This document shows, piece after piece, positions 18,391-26,879 of a stretch of 64,000 nucleotides of DNA. A program made the position numbers and the translations under genes. Within the stretch, counting starts at the first letter, position 1. Every line of letters begins with the position of its first letter. The notes below the pieces were generated by a model that was given only the letters and a program-made list of their open reading frames with translations, was not told where the DNA came from and searched no databases. Source of the stretch: Sheuella amnicola (GTDB lineage: Bacteria > Pseudomonadota > Gammaproteobacteria > Burkholderiales > Burkholderiaceae_B); NCBI RefSeq assembly GCF_010499255.1, contig NZ_JAAGRN010000006.1, positions 124,001-188,000 of the forward strand, read 5' to 3'.

Positions 18391-19617
18391 ATGAACCGCA
18401 GAAATCTATTTAAACTGTCCGCAGCCACAGCCGCGTTGCAAATGTTGCCGGGCTTTGTGCTCGCTCAGCAAAGCGGCGTGTTTCGCGTGGGTTCATTGTG
18501 CCCGGTGACCGGTGCGGGTAGCCCATACGGCCCCGGCATGCAGCAAGCGATCCGCATGGCGGTTGACGAAGTCAACGCGGCTGGCGGGGCTGGCGGCGTC
18601 AAGCTTGAGTTGTTCTCAGAAGATAGTCAGACCAAACCGGATGCAGCTGTTCTGGCTGCCAAAAAGCTGATCGAAGTCAACAAGGTACAAGCCTTGCTCG
18701 GCACATGGGCCTCAGGCGTGACACTTGCCGTCATGCCACTGACCGATGCGGCCGGTATCATCGAAATGAATACCTCGGGTGCTCCCGCCATTTCGACTCA
18801 GGACACCAAGGATCTGGTTTGGCGCTATCAGGCAACCAATGACCGCTTTGGCCAGGCTTTTGCTGAAATCTGCAAAAAGAACGGCTGGAAACGCCCTGCC
18901 ACCATGGCTTTCAACAACGCCTCCGGTCTGGGCAACACCCAGGGCTTTACCAAAGCATGGGAAGCGGCTGGCGGCAAAGTAGTGGCGCACGTCACATACG
19001 AACCCAATCGCCCCAGTTACCGTAGCGAACTGCAGAAAATCCTGGATGCCAAGCCCGACGTCATCGTGACAGGCTCATACTTGCCGGATACCACCATCAT
19101 CCTGAGAGAATGGTTCCAGTCCGGCGTACCGGTCAAGTGGGTGATGCCCGGATGGGCAGCCAGCCCCGATCTGGTCAAGGCGCTTGGTCCGGAAGTCACG
19201 GAAGGCATCATTTCGGTCGACAGTATCTCGAATGAAAAGAGCAAGTCCTATGAGCATTTCGATGCCATGTACAAAAAGGCCACTGGAAAGGATGGCTCAA
19301 CCAACGTTTACGCCGCCATGACCTATGACATGGTTGTGGTGCTGGCTTTGGCAATTGAGGCCGCAGGTCCGGGCGCCACCGTGGCCCAAGTCAATGCGAA
19401 GATACGCGAAGTCGGTAACCCTGCAGGCACGCCGGTCTTCACATTTGCCGAAGGCAAAGCGCTTCTAGCCAAGAAACAAAAGATCAATTACGAAGGTGCT
19501 TCAAGCAAACTGGATTTCGACAAGTACGGCGATGTCACCCCGGACTTCGGCGTATATGTCATCGAAAAAGGACAACTTGTCCGCCGTGATGTGGTTTCGA
19601 TTCCTCCGGGTGTCTAA
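18391..19617 (+). CDS. ABC transporter substrate-binding protein, branched-chain amino acid type
   Basis: A 408-residue periplasmic binding protein with a signal sequence (MNRRNLFKLSAATAALQMLP, cleaved near residue 25 after VLA). The mature protein starts FRVGSLCPVTGAGSPYG and continues with AVDEVNAAGG, the LivJ/LivK-type (Peripla_BP_6) fold. It supplies ligand to the two permeases and two ATPases downstream. A hairpin after the gene probably lets it be made in excess over the membrane parts. The ligand cannot be read from sequence; amides, peptides or modified amino acids are plausible given the adjacent amidohydrolase. Confidence 0.9.
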   Translation: MNRRNLFKLSAATAALQMLPGFVLAQQSGVFRVGSLCPVTGAGSPYGPGMQQAIRMAVDEVNAAGGAGGVKLELFSEDSQTKPDAAVLAAKKLIEVNKVQALLGTWASGVTLAVMPLTDAAGIIEMNTSGAPAISTQDTKDLVWRYQATNDRFGQAFAEICKKNGWKRPATMAFNNASGLGNTQGFTKAWEAAGGKVVAHVTYEPNRPSYRSELQKILDAKPDVIVTGSYLPDTTIILREWFQSGVPVKWVMPGWAASPDLVKALGPEVTEGIISVDSISNEKSKSYEHFDAMYKKATGKDGSTNVYAAMTYDMVVVLALAIEAAGPGATVAQVNAKIREVGNPAGTPVFTFAEGKALLAKKQKINYEGASSKLDFDKYGDVTPDFGVYVIEKGQLVRRDVVSIPPGV

Positions 19618-19650
19618 ATCATTATTCTGTTGTAGTTCTTATTAAACCCT

Positions 19651-19680
19651 GCGCCGGTTTCCCACCGGCGCGGTGTTTTT
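19651..19680 (+). terminator. Intra-operon hairpin after the binding-protein gene
   Basis: GCGCCGGT (19651-19658) pairs with ACCGGCGC (19664-19671), then GGTGTTTTT. It stands between the binding protein and first permease genes and probably acts as a partial terminator or mRNA stabiliser, a known device for unequal ABC subunit levels. Confidence 0.7.
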
Positions 19681-19727
19681 AAGACAAGCGAGATTTATCG
19701 AGATCATTTAACCAACGCCTGTTCATT

Positions 19728-20597
19728 TTGATTCAAATTATTAATCTTCTGATCAATGGGATCACCGAGGGGTTGGTCGTCGCCCTTCCCGCTCTTGCAA
19801 TGACTCTGGTCATGGGCGTAAACCGGTTTCCCAATGCAGCGACCGGTGATTTCATGACGACCGGTGCCTATCTTGCGATTGCGTCACAACTGATGGGATT
19901 GCAGTCTCTGGTCCTCGCAACAATCTCCGGGATGATTTTGACTGCAATTCTTTCCGCGGCATCATATGAGTTGATATTCAAGAAGCTGGCACGCCAGCCC
20001 ATGATCGCTTCGCTGCTTGCCGCAATCGGCCTTGGCTTTCTGATGCGCAGCGTACTATCTTTTTTTGCAGGACACGATCAGCGCACATTCAATTTGCCGC
20101 TAGTGCGCGCATGGAATTTCGACGGCATTCGCATACTGCCGACCGATCTGTGGCTCGCACTGACCGCGCTTGGCTGTCTATTCGTCGTTTTTGTTCTGCT
20201 TTACCGCACGAGTTTTGGCAGACAGCTGCGAGCCGTGTCGGACAATCCCGATCTGGCGCGCGCAAGCGGAATTCGCGCACGCGCACTCATGATTGGTCTC
20301 TGGCTACTTGTTGGCGCATTAAGTGCCATTGGTGGCGTATTGCTCGGAATGAAAGCCGTTGTCATGCCGGAACTGGGTTGGGATCATCTTATACCTGCCT
20401 TCGCTGCGATGGTTCTAGGTGGAATCGGCAGTCCAGTGGGAGCAGTCATCGGTGCATTGCTTATGTCGATCGCTCAAGAGCTCTCCGTTCCCCTTCTCGG
20501 CCCTTCATATAAGCTGGTGCTCTCATTTGCCGTGCTCGCGCTCGTGCTGCTTGTGCGCCCCTCCGGCCTGATGGGCCGCAAAGATCTGATCAGGTAG
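19728..20597 (+). CDS. ABC transporter permease, LivH type
   Basis: A 289-residue inner-membrane permease with about eight helices and the LivH-type order (INGITEGLVVALPALAMTLV at the start, then GVLLGMKAVVMPELG and VLGGIGSPVGAVIGALL). It forms the translocation pore with the next gene product. The start used is a TTG at 19728 with little Shine-Dalgarno; no in-frame ATG fits the family N-terminus better. Four bases separate it from the second permease. Confidence 0.9.
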   Translation: MIQIINLLINGITEGLVVALPALAMTLVMGVNRFPNAATGDFMTTGAYLAIASQLMGLQSLVLATISGMILTAILSAASYELIFKKLARQPMIASLLAAIGLGFLMRSVLSFFAGHDQRTFNLPLVRAWNFDGIRILPTDLWLALTALGCLFVVFVLLYRTSFGRQLRAVSDNPDLARASGIRARALMIGLWLLVGALSAIGGVLLGMKAVVMPELGWDHLIPAFAAMVLGGIGSPVGAVIGALLMSIAQELSVPLLGPSYKLVLSFAVLALVLLVRPSGLMGRKDLIR

Positions 20598-20601
20598 ACA
20601 C

Positions 20602-21486
20602 ATGACCGCTTATCTTATTGCCATCGGCATTGTTGCTTTGATCTATGCGCTACTCGCGCTCGGTTTGAACTTGCAATTCGGCCTGACCAAGTTAGTCAAC
20701 TTCGGAATTGTCGCTTTTTTTGCGATCGGCGCTTATACATCCGCCCTGATGTCATTAAACGGTGTTCCGATCGTCTTTGGTTTCGTGGCGGCGACCTTAT
20801 TGGCAGGCTGTTGCGCCCTACCCCTTGGCCTGCTGTCACTTCGACTGCGTGAGGACTATCTCGCCATCGTGACGCTGGGATTCTCCGAGGCGGTTCGCAT
20901 CACAATTCAGCAGGAAGAATGGCTAACCAAGGGTGTGCAAGGATTGCCCGGCATCCCCAAACTCTTTGCATCATTTGGTCCGGCCACATCGGATACCCTT
21001 CTATTTTTTGTCCTGATCATCATCACCGCGCTCGTTGCCTGGGGGACGGTGCGTCTCACCCGCAGTCCGCTCGGGCGGTTATTGAGGGCGATCGGCGATG
21101 ACGAGCCCGCGCTGATGGCATTGGGAAAAAATCCGACTCGCTTCAAAGTTCAAATCTTTATGGTGGGTGCGGCGTTAGCCGGCTTGGCGGGTGCCTTTTA
21201 CGCACACTTCATCACCTTCATCAGTCCCGAGCAATTTATTCCCCTCGTGACCTTTTATGTCTGGATGGGGTTGATCATGGGAGGATCGGGAACCGTTCGC
21301 GGCGCACTTGGCGGTGCGGTGCTATTGATGATTTTCCTCGAAGGTTCGCGTTTCATGAAGGACTGGATTCCGGGCGTATCCGAAGTGCAGATGGCCAGCG
21401 TACGTTTGGCCGTTGTGGGCCTCGCACTGATTCTGGTTACGCTTTATCGCCCCAACGGCGTGTTTAACCGGAGTACTTCGACATGA
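20602..21486 (+). CDS. ABC transporter permease, LivM type
   Basis: A 294-residue permease of the LivM type. Typical segments are LGLNLQFGLTKLVNFG near residue 20, IVTLGFSEAVRI near 90 and the coupling region SPLGRLLRAIGDDEPALMALGK near 155, then MGGSGTVRGALGGAV. It pairs with the preceding permease. Its stop overlaps the ATPase start by 4 bases, indicating coupled translation. Confidence 0.92.
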   Translation: MTAYLIAIGIVALIYALLALGLNLQFGLTKLVNFGIVAFFAIGAYTSALMSLNGVPIVFGFVAATLLAGCCALPLGLLSLRLREDYLAIVTLGFSEAVRITIQQEEWLTKGVQGLPGIPKLFASFGPATSDTLLFFVLIIITALVAWGTVRLTRSPLGRLLRAIGDDEPALMALGKNPTRFKVQIFMVGAALAGLAGAFYAHFITFISPEQFIPLVTFYVWMGLIMGGSGTVRGALGGAVLLMIFLEGSRFMKDWIPGVSEVQMASVRLAVVGLALILVTLYRPNGVFNRSTST

Positions 21487-22241
21487 TGCTTGCAGTTGAA
21501 AACGTCAGCTGTCGATATGGTGGATTTACTGCTGTCGACTCAGTCAGCCTAACATTGCATCCAGGTGAAATCCTGGGAATCGCCGGAACAAATGGTGCAG
21601 GTAAAAGTACTCTTTTTGCTGCAATCGCGGGTCAGCAACAAGCTAGCACGGGCAAAATCGTGTTCAATGACTCGGACATCACTCACGATGCGCCCTACAT
21701 CCGGGCCAAGCGTGGACTCGTTCGTACATTTCAAGTGCCGCGTGAATTCAAGTCCCTGACTGTGCTGGAAAATTTACTGGCGGCCGCCCCCAACCCAGAG
21801 GGCGAACAAATGCTTGCCGCTCTGGTCAATACTTTTTCCCGACGCCGCAAAGAGCGGGAGCTTATCGAAAAGGCTGATCACATTCTGTCTTTTCTGAACC
21901 TGGCAAAAGTGCGCGATACACAGGCGCATAATTTATCCGGCGGCCAAAAGAAACTTCTTGAGCTTGGACGCGTGCTCATGCTTGATCCACAATGCATTTT
22001 GTTGGATGAACCCTTTGCCGGCGTCAATCCTGTGTTGATCGAAGAAATCTGTGAGCATGTTCAAACATTGAATGCGCAAGGGATTGCGTTCATCGTCATA
22101 GAACACCATTTGCAAGCTCTTAAATCACTCACCAAACGATTGATCGTGATGGATCGCGGCATTGTTCTAGCTGAGGGAGATCCTCAATCCGTTCTGGATG
22201 ATCCGCGCGTACAAGAAGCGTACATGGGAGGCGTCGCATGA
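21483..22241 (+). CDS. ABC transporter ATP-binding protein, LivG type
   Basis: A 252-residue ATPase with Walker A GTNGAGKST (about 33-41), signature LSGGQKKLLELGR (about 150), Walker B CILLDEPFAGVNP and the switch His in IEHHL. LivG-type ATPases have this longer insertion after Walker A (RAKRGLVRTFQVPREF). It energises import together with the next gene product. It overlaps both neighbours by 4 bases. Confidence 0.94.
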   Translation: MMLAVENVSCRYGGFTAVDSVSLTLHPGEILGIAGTNGAGKSTLFAAIAGQQQASTGKIVFNDSDITHDAPYIRAKRGLVRTFQVPREFKSLTVLENLLAAAPNPEGEQMLAALVNTFSRRRKERELIEKADHILSFLNLAKVRDTQAHNLSGGQKKLLELGRVLMLDPQCILLDEPFAGVNPVLIEEICEHVQTLNAQGIAFIVIEHHLQALKSLTKRLIVMDRGIVLAEGDPQSVLDDPRVQEAYMGGVA

Positions 22242-22939
22242 GTCTGCTTAAACTTTCCGGTATTCGTGGCGGATACAGCGATGTAGACATCATTCACGGC
22301 ATCAACCTTGAAGTAAATTCCGGAGAAATCGTCACGATCGCAGGTACAAACGGCGCCGGAAAATCGACGCTTGTGAAGGCATTGCTAGGATTGTTGCCTA
22401 GAGTCAATGGTGCGATTTCGCTGGATGGTCGTGATCTCTCAAAACTTGCGGCGGAAGACCGCTTTTATGCAGGCCTAGCCTATGTTCCCCAGGTCGCCAA
22501 CGTCTTCGGATCATTAACGGTGCGGGAAAACCTGCAAGTTGTCCGTGGTGTTAAAAATATTCACATGCGAATGCAGAATGTGCTTGAAGCGTTTCCCGCA
22601 TTGACCGAAAAACTGTCGCAACGCGCAGGAAATCTATCGGGTGGTGAGCGCCAACAGCTCGCTTTTGCACGCGCGCTCATGCCATCCCCAAAATTGATGG
22701 TACTTGACGAACCCACTGCGGCCCTGGCGCCGCTATTGGTTGAAAAAGTCTTTGAACTGGTTGCAGATTTGCCCAAGTCGGGTGTAGCGGTATTAATGGT
22801 AGAGCAACGTGCCCGTCAAGCGCTTGAGATCAGTGATCAGGGATATATTCTGGATCAGGGACGTTGCGTGCTATCGGGTCAGGCTCAGGCCTTGTTATCC
22901 GATAGCAAGATGACGCAGTTGTATTTGGGTAACCACTAG
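22238..22939 (+). CDS. ABC transporter ATP-binding protein, LivF type
   Basis: A 233-residue ATPase, the shorter LivF-type partner: Walker A GTNGAGKST, the Q-loop region GLAYVPQVANVF, signature LSGGERQQLAFARAL, Walker B LMVLDEPTAALAP and a final VEQRARQAL. It is the last gene of the amidohydrolase/transport operon; no clear hairpin follows within 50 bases. Confidence 0.94.
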   Translation: MSLLKLSGIRGGYSDVDIIHGINLEVNSGEIVTIAGTNGAGKSTLVKALLGLLPRVNGAISLDGRDLSKLAAEDRFYAGLAYVPQVANVFGSLTVRENLQVVRGVKNIHMRMQNVLEAFPALTEKLSQRAGNLSGGERQQLAFARALMPSPKLMVLDEPTAALAPLLVEKVFELVADLPKSGVAVLMVEQRARQALEISDQGYILDQGRCVLSGQAQALLSDSKMTQLYLGNH

Positions 22940-22996
22940 CACCGTGTCCAGCTCGTGGACAAACACTGTATTGATGGCTAGTGTTAAGCGAATTGA

Positions 22997-23206
22997 TCAG
23001 TGAATGTTGCGTGCAATCCAGTAAACAATACCGACAAGAGCTGATCCAGCGCCTACTCCAAAGCCTATCAGTCTCATGCTCAAGGCATGCAACTCGCGAT
23101 GAAGATCCTCCTTGGTGGCAAAGGTGTCCAACCGTGTCTCTATCCGGGTTAACTGGTCACGCGTTTCGATAGCAAAATTTTCGAGTGCGGTGACTCTTGC
23201 TTCCAT
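22997..23206 (-). CDS. Small coiled-coil protein with C-terminal membrane anchor
   Basis: A 69-residue protein in two parts: a charged helical stretch with heptad-like spacing (EARVTALENFAIETRDQL, RIETRLDTF, ATKEDLHREL) and a hydrophobic C-terminal helix (RLIGFGVGAGSALVGIVYWIA). Small proteins of this shape are common in Burkholderiales and their phages and resemble XhlA-type phage holin helpers, but no function is proven. The ATG at 23206 is preceded by AGGA; a TTG six codons upstream is an alternative. It converges on the transport operon. No other phage gene is near. Confidence 0.6.
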   Translation of the reverse strand: MEARVTALENFAIETRDQLTRIETRLDTFATKEDLHRELHALSMRLIGFGVGAGSALVGIVYWIARNIH

Positions 23207-23315
23207 AAGTTCCTGCCTAATCAAATATTAAAAACGCAGAAATTATCTCAAGGTAAACAATACCAAACAAGCATAAAACCACTAAAATAATCTTTGAAAT
23301 TGTAAGTAAAAGAGT

Positions 23316-23346
23316 CAAAAAAAATGCACCCTTTCGGGTGCATTTT
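23316..23346 (-). terminator. Terminator of rplS
   Basis: AAAATGCACCC and GGGTGCATTTT (23321-23331, 23336-23346) form a perfect stem with a 4-base loop. Read leftward it ends in a long T run. It lies 20 bases after the rplS stop. Confidence 0.9.
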
Positions 23347-23366
23347 TGCCAGCCACGTTAAGTGAA

Positions 23367-23747
23367 TTAAGCGGCAGCAACGTTCTTGCGAACGAGTTTT
23401 TCTTTAATACGTGCAGACTTACCTGAACGATTACGCAGATAGTAAAGCTTGGCACGACGCACATCACCACGACGCTTGACTTCAATCGAAGCGATCTGTG
23501 GCGAGTACAGTTGGAACGTACGCTCAACAGCTTCGCCTGAAGAAATCTTGCGAACTGTAAAAGCCGAGTTCAGACCACGATTGCGGCGAGCAATCACAAC
23601 GCCTTCAAAAGCTTGGGCGCGCTTACGTGTGCCTTCGACAACGTTAACGCTGACAACGACCGTATCGCCAGGTGCGAATTCAACAACAGGCTTGCCGCCG
23701 GTCAGACGGGCGATTTCTTCTTGCTCAAGAATGGCAATCAGGTTCAT
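23367..23747 (-). CDS. rplS: 50S ribosomal protein L19
   Basis: A 126-residue protein with the L19 blocks [22 protein letters not shown] and [19 protein letters not shown] (here [10 protein letters not shown]). It sits at the 30S-50S interface. In many proteobacteria it closes an rpsP-rimM-trmD-rplS operon, but here it stands alone with its own leader of over 200 bases and its own terminator. A candidate minus-strand -10 box (TAGAAT) lies near 23914, just downstream of a CTAC-ATTTTT-GTAG dyad. Confidence 0.97.
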   Translation of the reverse strand: MNLIAILEQEEIARLTGGKPVVEFAPGDTVVVSVNVVEGTRKRAQAFEGVVIARRNRGLNSAFTVRKISSGEAVERTFQLYSPQIASIEVKRRGDVRRAKLYYLRNRSGKSARIKEKLVRKNVAAA

Positions 23748-23985
23748 AACAACTCCAAATCATCTTGCTCTCGGTTCGGATCGGCTTTAACTTCGCTATG
23801 ACAACAAAATCGTCATCAACAATGTTTGACCATCCGGGTTAATTTTTTTGCACACGACTGACCAATTCAGAAGGTACCACCGGGCAGAGGATGAAAACGT
23901 TAGCCCATGATTCTACTACATTTTTGTAGTTAGAGGGCAATCCGAATCATAGATGTAAATCTCAAGCCTGCGGCTTAAAACTTCA

Positions 23986-24174
23986 TCAGAAACCTGCAGC
24001 GGCACCCAGCCACAGTACGGCCGGAACCATGGCACCCCAGAAAGCGATCACCAGGACATCATTGCATAGGCTGCAACCGTTTGACCCGGTGGTGTTGCCA
24101 GTTTCGGCAAAATGCTTGTTTTCAGACATATTTGCAAAGGACAATGAGTAGGTGTGACGAAGTTCGCGTTGCAT
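23986..24174 (-). CDS. Small CxxC membrane protein of unknown function
   Basis: I do not recognise this 62-residue protein. It has a polar N-terminus, then a CSLCNDV pair of cysteines directly before one hydrophobic helix (VLVIAFWGAMVPAVLWLGAAAGF) that reaches the C-terminus. A clear Shine-Dalgarno GGGAG lies 7 bases before the ATG, which argues that it is translated. A shorter start (MSENKHF, 47 residues) is possible. The CxxC pair could bind a metal or be redox active. It stands alone between rplS and the TPP-enzyme control region. Confidence 0.5.
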   Translation of the reverse strand: MQRELRHTYSLSFANMSENKHFAETGNTTGSNGCSLCNDVLVIAFWGAMVPAVLWLGAAAGF

Positions 24175-24213
24175 GGTGTGGCTCCCTTTGTTCATTTATC
24201 GTGCTTTTGTTAG

Positions 24214-24243
24214 ACCCACCTCTCCCCGAAGGGAAGGAGGTGG
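24214..24243. repeat. Imperfect hairpin in the spacer before the TPP enzyme
   Basis: CCCACCTCTCCCC and GGGAAGGAGGTGG face each other around CGAA, a GC-rich stem with mismatches. No T run follows on the plus strand. It may be a leader hairpin of the small minus-strand gene. Low certainty. Confidence 0.3.
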
Positions 24244-24280
24244 TTAGTCGGACCCTAAACCGACAAAACTTTTTGGATGA

Positions 24281-24321
24281 ACTGTATCCATAAACAGTAC
24301 TGTACATGGATACAGTACTGT
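24281..24321. promoter_or_regulatory. Nested palindromic operator upstream of TPP-dependent enzyme
   Basis: ACTGTATCCAT (24281-24291) is mirrored perfectly by ATGGATACAGT (24306-24316). Nested in and beside it are two copies of the 10-bp palindrome ACAGTACTGT (24294-24303, 24312-24321), 18 bp centre to centre. Such density points to a dimeric or cooperative regulator. TGTATCC/GGATACA half-sites recall GntR/MocR-type operators, but no regulator gene is adjacent. It lies 124 bases before the next gene. Confidence 0.55.
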
Positions 24322-24444
24322 TTGCAAGCACAGTCTCTGTTTTGTTGTTTTTTAAGACCATATTGCTACGCCCACAGGGGCATCGACCTCGCGAACGTGC
24401 TATTTTTAGCCTTCAAAAAATAACGATCTCAGAGGCAGCGTTCA

Positions 24445-26076
24445 ATGAAAAACTACACTTCCAGCCATGCTCTTTTTCAGGTTTTCGCCGATCACGGCAT
24501 GGACAGGGTGTTTCTAGTTCCGGGGGAAAGTTATCTGGGACTGCTCGATGCAGTCGTGGACTTTCCGCAAATCGATGTGGTGACCTGCCGCCATGAAGGG
24601 GGCGCAGGCTATATGGCTGTTGCGGATGGGCGTCTGACGCGCCGTCCGGGCGTTGCCCTGGTCAGTCGCGGACCGGGTGCTTCAAATGCGGCGATTGCTG
24701 TTCATACCGCCCAGCAAGACGCGGTACCCATGATTTTGATCGTCGGTCAGATTGCCGCTCGCGATCTGCGACGCGAAGCGTTTCAGGAAATCGATTACCA
24801 AAAAATGTTCGGCTCGATCGCAAAGTGGGTTTTCGAATGTCGGACCCCTGATGAACTGGGTGAGGCCGCATTTAAAGCCATCCGCATGGCAACTTCAGGC
24901 ACCCCGGGACCGGTCGTGCTTGTGATTCCCGAAGACATTCAACAGCAAACCGTCGAAAAACCCGCTTTCAAGAATCATCCCCAGGTCTGTGGCCTGCCTA
25001 ATGCATCTGTCATGGCCGACATTACGCTGCGCCTGGCCCGCGCAAACAAACCGGTAGTCATCGCCGGTGGGATGTTCGACCGTCCTGGTGGCCGTGAAGC
25101 GCTTAAGGCCTTTGCGCATCACTGGAACTTACCCGTTCTTGTTTCCTTCCGTCGCCATGATATTTACGACAACCAAGACCCACTTTTCGTAGGCGATCTG
25201 GGGCTGTCGAATCCAGGCGCGCAAATGAAGACGCTCGCCGAAAGCGATTTCATCATTGCTTTAGGAACACGACTGGGTGACATCACGACGCAAAACTATT
25301 CGTTTCCACAATACGCCCAAACCACGCAACCATTTTTGCATTGTTATCCGGATTCGCGCATCGTCAATTTCGATACCGTAGCCGATTACCCTCTGGTTTG
25401 CGACCCTGTCGAGCTGGTTGAAGCACTGACCGTAACTGCGGCGCCCGCACTGTCGAACGCGAGAGCGCAATGGATCGCCACACTGCGCCAGCATGCGCAA
25501 ACCTGGGCAGCCTGGCCAAACAAAGAACCTAAAAAAGGCGTCAACTTTACCGAGGTGGTTCGTTCGGTGGCGAACCTTGCGTCAAGCGGGACGACGATTT
25601 GCCTGGATGCGGGCACTTTCGCCGCACCAGTTTATCGTCACTTCGGTTTCAAAACCGGTCAGCGCCTGATGGCACCGCTTGCGGGCGCCATGGGTTACGG
25701 CACGCCTGCCGCACTGGCTTGCGCAATGCGCGAGCCTTCACGAAAAACGGTTTGCATGGTCGGGGATGGCGGCTTTCTGATGACTGGCAACGAAATGATT
25801 CTCGCCGTCGAACGACAGTTACCGATTGTTTTCATTGTTTCGAACAATGGTTCTTATGGATCGATCCGGTTACATCAGGAAAGAGGCTATCCGGGTCGCG
25901 TCAGCGGCACAAGCTTGTTCAATCCGGATTTTCACGACATGGCACGCAGCTTCGGAATGGAGTCCGTACGCATCACAAATAAAGATCACATCGATCAGAT
26001 CATTCGGTCAGCTCTGGCAAGCGACAAGCCTGTACTGATCGAAGTGAATTCGAGCCTGGACGCCATACTGCCTTGA
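24445..26076 (+). CDS. Thiamine pyrophosphate-dependent enzyme (acetolactate synthase-like)
   Basis: A 543-residue ThDP enzyme with the three-domain layout of acetolactate synthase, glyoxylate carboligase and benzoylformate decarboxylase. The catalytic Glu is in TCRHEGGAGYMA (about 52); the central domain follows at about 190-330; the ThDP-Mg motif is VGDGGFLMTG with the closing SNNGSYG about 30 residues on. AGAGG lies 9 bases before the ATG. No small regulatory subunit gene follows, which argues against biosynthetic IlvB. The exact reaction is unknown. It ends at a convergent hairpin. Confidence 0.8.
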   Translation: MKNYTSSHALFQVFADHGMDRVFLVPGESYLGLLDAVVDFPQIDVVTCRHEGGAGYMAVADGRLTRRPGVALVSRGPGASNAAIAVHTAQQDAVPMILIVGQIAARDLRREAFQEIDYQKMFGSIAKWVFECRTPDELGEAAFKAIRMATSGTPGPVVLVIPEDIQQQTVEKPAFKNHPQVCGLPNASVMADITLRLARANKPVVIAGGMFDRPGGREALKAFAHHWNLPVLVSFRRHDIYDNQDPLFVGDLGLSNPGAQMKTLAESDFIIALGTRLGDITTQNYSFPQYAQTTQPFLHCYPDSRIVNFDTVADYPLVCDPVELVEALTVTAAPALSNARAQWIATLRQHAQTWAAWPNKEPKKGVNFTEVVRSVANLASSGTTICLDAGTFAAPVYRHFGFKTGQRLMAPLAGAMGYGTPAALACAMREPSRKTVCMVGDGGFLMTGNEMILAVERQLPIVFIVSNNGSYGSIRLHQERGYPGRVSGTSLFNPDFHDMARSFGMESVRITNKDHIDQIIRSALASDKPVLIEVNSSLDAILP

Positions 26077-26084
26077 TCAGACAG

Positions 26085-26110
26085 TCGGACTTGCTTGGCC
26101 GCAAGTCCGA
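26085..26110. terminator. Hairpin between convergent genes
   Basis: TCGGACTTGC (26085-26094) and GCAAGTCCGA (26101-26110) form a perfect 10-bp stem with a 6-base loop between the TPP enzyme and the peroxiredoxin. There is no T run, so it may block read-through only in part. Confidence 0.55.
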
Positions 26111-26123
26111 TGTCCAAACCGAA

Positions 26124-26765
26124 TCAGTTATTAGGCTGAGGCGTGATGCGCAAGTATGGGCGAATTTCCTTGTAGCCTTTCGGAAACTTCTTGCTGATGA
26201 TCGCCTCGTCTTTAAGAGATGGGACGATGATGACATCGTCGCCGTCTTCCCAATTGACTGGTGTGGCGACTGAATAATGGTCGGTCAATTGCAGAGAATC
26301 GATCACACGCAGGATTTCGTTGAAATTGCGACCGGTACTGGCAGGATAGGTCAATGTCAGGCGAACCTTTTTGGAAGGGTCGATGATGAACACCGAGCGA
26401 ACCGTCAATGTTGCATTGGCATTGGGGTGAATCATGTCGTAAAGCGTGGAAACTTTACGGTCCTCATCAGCCAGAATCGGAAAATGAACTTCCGTATGCT
26501 GGGTTTCGTTGATATCGGGGATCCACTTGTTATGCGAAGCTGCGCTATCGACGGACAAGGCAATAACCTTGACGTTACGTTGCGCAAACTCATTGGACAA
26601 CTTGGCGGTCATCCCCAACTCGGTCGTGCATACAGGGGTGAAATCGGCAGGATGCGAAAACAGTACACCCCAGCTATCCCCTAGCCATTCATGAAAACGA
26701 ATGCGGCCAACGGAAGAATCCTGTTCAAAATCAGGGGCGGTATCGCCCAAACGAAGTGTTGCCAT
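26124..26765 (-). CDS. 1-Cys peroxiredoxin (Prx6 type)
   Basis: A 213-residue thiol peroxidase reducing H2O2 and organic peroxides. The peroxidatic Cys is in FSHPADFTPVCTTELG near residue 47. The length, the missing C-terminal resolving Cys block of AhpC, and the long C-terminal domain (YSVATPVNWEDGDDVII) mark the Prx6 group. Cytoplasmic. It is monocistronic and converges on the TPP enzyme. Confidence 0.93.
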   Translation of the reverse strand: MATLRLGDTAPDFEQDSSVGRIRFHEWLGDSWGVLFSHPADFTPVCTTELGMTAKLSNEFAQRNVKVIALSVDSAASHNKWIPDINETQHTEVHFPILADEDRKVSTLYDMIHPNANATLTVRSVFIIDPSKKVRLTLTYPASTGRNFNEILRVIDSLQLTDHYSVATPVNWEDGDDVIIVPSLKDEAIISKKFPKGYKEIRPYLRITPQPNN

Positions 26766-26879
26766 GGTTATCTCCAGCTAAGAATCGGTATATCCGATTT
26801 TGTCATGTATTCAAGGCAAAATCATTTTGCTTTAAGACTCTTTAATCATATGCTTATTTTTCGATTTTGGGCCAATTAC

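Noticed and set aside
22997-23206. A prophage remnant around the XhlA-like small protein
   Set aside because: No other phage-like gene, attachment site or composition shift is seen around it, so it is listed only as a small membrane protein.
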